Of a stretch of 64,000 nucleotides of DNA, positions 61,838-64,000 are shown piece after piece. Position 1 is the stretch's first letter, and every line of letters starts with the position of its first letter. The DNA comes from an uncultured Christensenellaceae bacterium (lineage in GTDB: Bacteria; Bacillota; Clostridia; Christensenellales; Borkfalkiaceae). The DNA is taken from the NCBI GenBank assembly GCA_910586945.1, contig CAJULO010000003.1, positions 118,434 to 182,433 on the forward strand. The letters run 5' to 3'. The notes below the pieces were generated by a model. That model saw only the letters and a list, made by a program, of their open reading frames with translations, was not told the origin of the DNA and did no database searches. A program made the position numbers and the translations under genes.

Positions 61838-61872
61838 AAAAAAGAGATTAAATAAAATTCACTCTCTTTTTT
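61838..61872. terminator. Orphan terminator-like hairpin between divergent genes
   Basis: AAAAAAGAGA (61838-61847) pairs with TCTCTTTTTT (61863-61872), loop 15 bases. It lies upstream of the lipoprotein promoter and 180 bases from the M60 start, so no present gene ends at it. Confidence 0.5.
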
Positions 61873-61884
61873 ATTAGTACTATC

Positions 61885-61912
61885 TTGACAAAATGGTAAA
61901 ATATGGTATATT
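61885..61912 (+). promoter_or_regulatory. Promoter of the lipoprotein gene
   Basis: Plus strand: TTGACA at 61885-61890, 16-base spacer, TATATT at 61907-61912, with AGGAG before ATG 61957. Confidence 0.65.
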
Positions 61913-61956
61913 TATACTATATTAAATAAAAAGAAACTATTATAGGAGATTTTACG

Positions 61957-62628
61957 ATGTACAAAAAATTACATAAGTTTATTTTTCTTCCATGTATTTT
62001 ACTTTGTTTACTTTTTTCCTCCTTATTCTTTGTTGCTTGTAAAAATGAAAATAATAATACAAACTCTACTACTGATAGCATTCCAGATTCTAATGTATAT
62101 GAAGATTTAGTTAATTATGTTAAAACAAATAACCAATTAGATATGAATGGTAATTATACCCATTTCATTATGGGTGATAATAATACTACAAAATTTATTG
62201 CCTTAGTATATATACAAACTGAAGATACCTTAGTCCTATTCACTATTGATAAAACTATTGGCGCATTTCGACTAATATTACCTAAAGCCTCATCCTCAGA
62301 TTATTCGAAAATTGACCATCTAATAACTGTTGCCTATAAATTTGAATTTGAACCTACATTCACTAATCGTACTATCACACTACCAGCAACAAAATATATA
62401 GATCTAAATACAACCACTAAGTTAACAGATATTGCCACTTTTGCTACAACATCAACACTTACAGAAGAGCAAAAAATACAAATGCTTACACAAATTTCTC
62501 CAATCTTTTCTCAAGGCCTTACAGAATTTAGTAATTTTTATGCAAGCACTATAAAGAAAGACAATAACTATTTAGGTGCTACTTATAAATATTTTTATTT
62601 ACCCATTATTCAAATTGAAAATAACTAA
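61957..62628 (+). CDS. Predicted lipoprotein of unknown function
   Basis: A 223-residue protein with a lipoprotein signal peptide: basic MYKKLHK, a hydrophobic core, and lipobox FFVAC with Cys28. A polar Asn/Thr/Ser spacer follows, then a domain of about 160 residues with no cysteines or recognised motif. I do not recognise a family. It is divergent from the M60 peptidase and has its own promoter and terminator. Confidence 0.75.
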   Translation: MYKKLHKFIFLPCILLCLLFSSLFFVACKNENNNTNSTTDSIPDSNVYEDLVNYVKTNNQLDMNGNYTHFIMGDNNTTKFIALVYIQTEDTLVLFTIDKTIGAFRLILPKASSSDYSKIDHLITVAYKFEFEPTFTNRTITLPATKYIDLNTTTKLTDIATFATTSTLTEEQKIQMLTQISPIFSQGLTEFSNFYASTIKKDNNYLGATYKYFYLPIIQIENN

Positions 62629-62633
62629 ATAGT

Positions 62634-62667
62634 AAAAAAAGAGAGTAGCGATTGCTACTCTCTTTTT
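62634..62667. terminator. Bidirectional terminator between the lipoprotein and 2-TM genes
   Basis: AAAAAGAGAGTAGC (62636-62649) and GCTACTCTCTTTTT (62654-62667) form a 14-bp perfect stem. It overlaps the last codons of the minus-strand 2-TM gene. It resembles the 14389 terminator in sequence. Confidence 0.88.
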
Positions 62668-63110
62668 GTATTTGACTTTTTTTCATCATCTAATTTACTG
62701 TCATCATAATTTTGTCGATTGTTTATTACTTTATCAGTCGTTGCATCTAGCTTAAGCTTTTTTTCCGTTTCATTAATAGGGAATAAATGCTTCGCTATAA
62801 TAGTTGGCAAAGTTATAATTGTAGTTATAAAAGTAGCTAATGAACCTAAAATTGTTGCAATTTTTGCTACATTATTATCTAAATTTAATGCTACAAAAAA
62901 GAAATAAATTGCTATACTAAATGCAATTAAATATGTTAAAGTAATTATCACAAAAAAAATCCATTTCATCCAGTATCTATCACGATTAGAATAATAGTCC
63001 CATTTTGATGGATTGTATATCTTTACTTTATTTTTTCTTTTAGTTTTTTTATTATCTTCTAGGGAAGTTACTGTATTTTCAAACTCTTTTTGTATTTTTT
63101 TATCTAACAT
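62655..63110 (-). CDS. Two-TM membrane protein paired with ImmA-like peptidase
   Basis: A 151-residue protein: a charged N-terminus (KKTKRKNKVKIYNPSKWDYY), two hydrophobic segments (about 50-72 and 80-104) with a very short loop, and a polar, Asp/Lys-rich C-terminal tail (about 40 residues). No known family recognised. It lies 3 bases after the ImmA/IrrE gene and they must be co-transcribed. Partnering with a zinc peptidase suggests it could be a membrane target or an anchor; this is inference only. Confidence 0.65.
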   Translation of the reverse strand: MLDKKIQKEFENTVTSLEDNKKTKRKNKVKIYNPSKWDYYSNRDRYWMKWIFFVIITLTYLIAFSIAIYFFFVALNLDNNVAKIATILGSLATFITTIITLPTIIAKHLFPINETEKKLKLDATTDKVINNRQNYDDSKLDDEKKSNTKRE

Positions 63111-63113
63111 ATA

Positions 63114-63638
63114 CTATATACCTTTGTAAAATAGTTGTAATCTCTTTTTTGCTGCTGCAACAGATATTTGACCAGCTCTTGCTATTGCCCGCACTAAATC
63201 TTCTTCATCAAGACTATAAGGATATTCATATGAAAAATTTTCAATAAATTCTTCCAAAAGTTCATATGGCATCAATAATTGTGAAGCAAAATTATTAATA
63301 TATGCTTCAGATAATATTGCATTTTCATCTCTTTTGGCAAAATATGTTTTTGGACTTGGAGTGTAGTCAAGATAATAATGCCCTAATTCATGTGCTATTG
63401 TAAAATTCTTTCTGGTATTGGTTAAATTATCATTAAATGAAATTATTTTCTCATAATGATTTCCACTTAAATTTATTTTATCTTCCGTATTAATTATGAT
63501 ATATCCATCCACATCATCATAGTTTCTTACAAGCTGAAATCCTTCTTGAGTTGCTAATGCATGTACATCTACAGGTAATGTATAGAGGTCGTGTTTTTGT
63601 AAAATACTCTTTATTTCTATTGAATAATTCTTTGGTAT
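63114..63638 (-). CDS. ImmA/IrrE-family metallopeptidase
   Basis: A zinc peptidase of about 175 residues. Zinc motif HELGH is at about residues 83-87, followed by ASQLLMP (typical of ImmA/IrrE: A-x-x-L-L-M-P) and EEDLVRAIARAGQISVAAAKKRL, a helical end seen in the family. There is no HTH domain. Start is uncertain: AAGGAGG places an ATA at 63638 at the ideal distance, while the GTG at 63647 overlaps the ribosome site. I use 63638. ImmA-type enzymes cleave repressors of mobile elements; the cognate repressor is not visible. Confidence 0.75.
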   Translation of the reverse strand: MPKNYSIEIKSILQKHDLYTLPVDVHALATQEGFQLVRNYDDVDGYIIINTEDKINLSGNHYEKIISFNDNLTNTRKNFTIAHELGHYYLDYTPSPKTYFAKRDENAILSEAYINNFASQLLMPYELLEEFIENFSYEYPYSLDEEDLVRAIARAGQISVAAAKKRLQLFYKGI

Positions 63639-63662
63639 ACAAACCACCTCCTTTTGTTATTA

Positions 63663-63691
63663 ATTATATCAAATAATACTATTTTATGCAA
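63663..63691 (-). promoter_or_regulatory. Promoter of the ImmA-like/2-TM pair
   Basis: Minus strand: TTGCAT (63691-63686), 17-base spacer, TATAAT (63668-63663). The predicted transcript start is about 63656, leaving room only for the ribosome site before codon 63638. Confidence 0.65.
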
Positions 63692-63806
63692 CTCATTCAT
63701 TATTTTTTTATTTAATATACTCAATACCTTTATGTAAAAAATTAATATAACTGCCCTTTTTTGAATTTGTTATATAAAATTTTTTTTACTAAACCTGTTG
63801 ACTTTT

Positions 63807-64000
63807 TTAAAACTTTGCATCTTTTAGATGTTTACTTTCCTCAAACTGCTTCATCTCTCTCTTCTTCCTCTCTTGTATGCTCTTGTTCTATATGAAACTC
63901 CTACCCATCCTTTACATTCTGTGCTAAACTCTTGCCAATTTGTCTACAGTTGTCTCTATATAAATTACTTACTTTTATTCTGTTTGCATCCGCTTGCATC
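63807..64000 (-). pseudogene. Broken gene of unknown family at the right edge
   Basis: The minus strand reads NLYRDNCRQIGKSLAQNVKDG, an in-frame TAG (where a Trp may have been), EFHIEQEHTREEEERDEA, one frameshift, then FEESKHLKDAKF and TAA at 63807. The helical, Glu/Arg-rich tail is not a family I recognise. The gene is cut by the window end, so its N-terminus is unseen. Confidence 0.5.

Overview
The window is about 64 kb of AT-rich bacterial DNA (roughly one third G+C by eye). It reads as a low-GC Gram-positive chromosome, most likely an uncultured gut Clostridia relative (Bacillota). Reasons: strong AGGAGG-type ribosome sites, TTGACA-N17-TATAAT promoters, DnaD-type replication proteins, the tsaC-ywlE-rpiB gene order also found in Bacillus, a Gram-positive-style lipobox, and gut-type functions (hexuronate catabolism, a choloylglycine-hydrolase-family enzyme, a secreted M60 'mucinase-like' peptidase). 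Species cannot be read from the sequence. Nearly all genes lie on the minus strand.

Layout from left to right. 1-309: 5' part of a dGTPase gene. 481-12729: a long minus-strand run that starts with two small membrane-anchored winged-helix-like proteins, continues through uvrB and uvrA, then a DUF1934-like protein, a degenerate Rho-like protein, a ComEC-type metallo-beta-lactamase hydrolase, aroC, aroA, aroK and a short-chain dehydrogenase. 12851-14081: a low-molecular-weight phosphatase and a VUT/queuosine-precursor-type transporter. 14243-14330: tRNA-Ser(UGA), the only RNA gene recognised. 14340-15960: a gene-poor AT-rich stretch with a tiny ORF and a decayed gene. 15967-20421: central carbon metabolism (pgi, a TIM-barrel isomerase, malic enzyme, ldh). 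20515-23911: pnp, rpsO and a HAD phosphatase. 24147-33336: one hexuronate operon (uxuB, uxuA, uxaC, KDPG aldolase, GPH symporter, HAD protein, GH3 enzyme) with a clear promoter, a 14-bp palindromic operator candidate and a terminator. 33576-34571: choloylglycine hydrolase family, divergent. 34645-39580: lysA, galE, glutathione peroxidase, a Spo0A-C-like small protein, an amidohydrolase. 39595-52079: galU, rpiB, ywlE-like arginine phosphatase, tsaC, dnaB, pepF, lepB, a catalytically dead-looking alpha/beta hydrolase, sbcC and sbcD. 52180-56508 (plus strand): an unusual multi-repeat DnaD protein with a DnaI-like zinc tail, then clpB. 56707-58089: an rluB-type pseudouridine synthase and a mobile-element scar (phage-protein fragment plus dead tyrosine recombinase). 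58515-64000: large M60 peptidase, lipoprotein, a 2-TM protein paired with an ImmA/IrrE metallopeptidase, and a broken gene at the edge.

The parts most worth following up are the DnaD/DnaI-zinc hybrid, the Rho-like protein that has lost its P-loop lysine, the SbcC homologue with no zinc hook, the dead alpha/beta hydrolase, the twin winged-helix/TM proteins ahead of uvrBA, and the decayed mobile element near 58 kb. I saw no CRISPR array, no intact insertion sequence, and no clear defence island. The ImmA/2-TM pair is the nearest candidate for a small accessory module.
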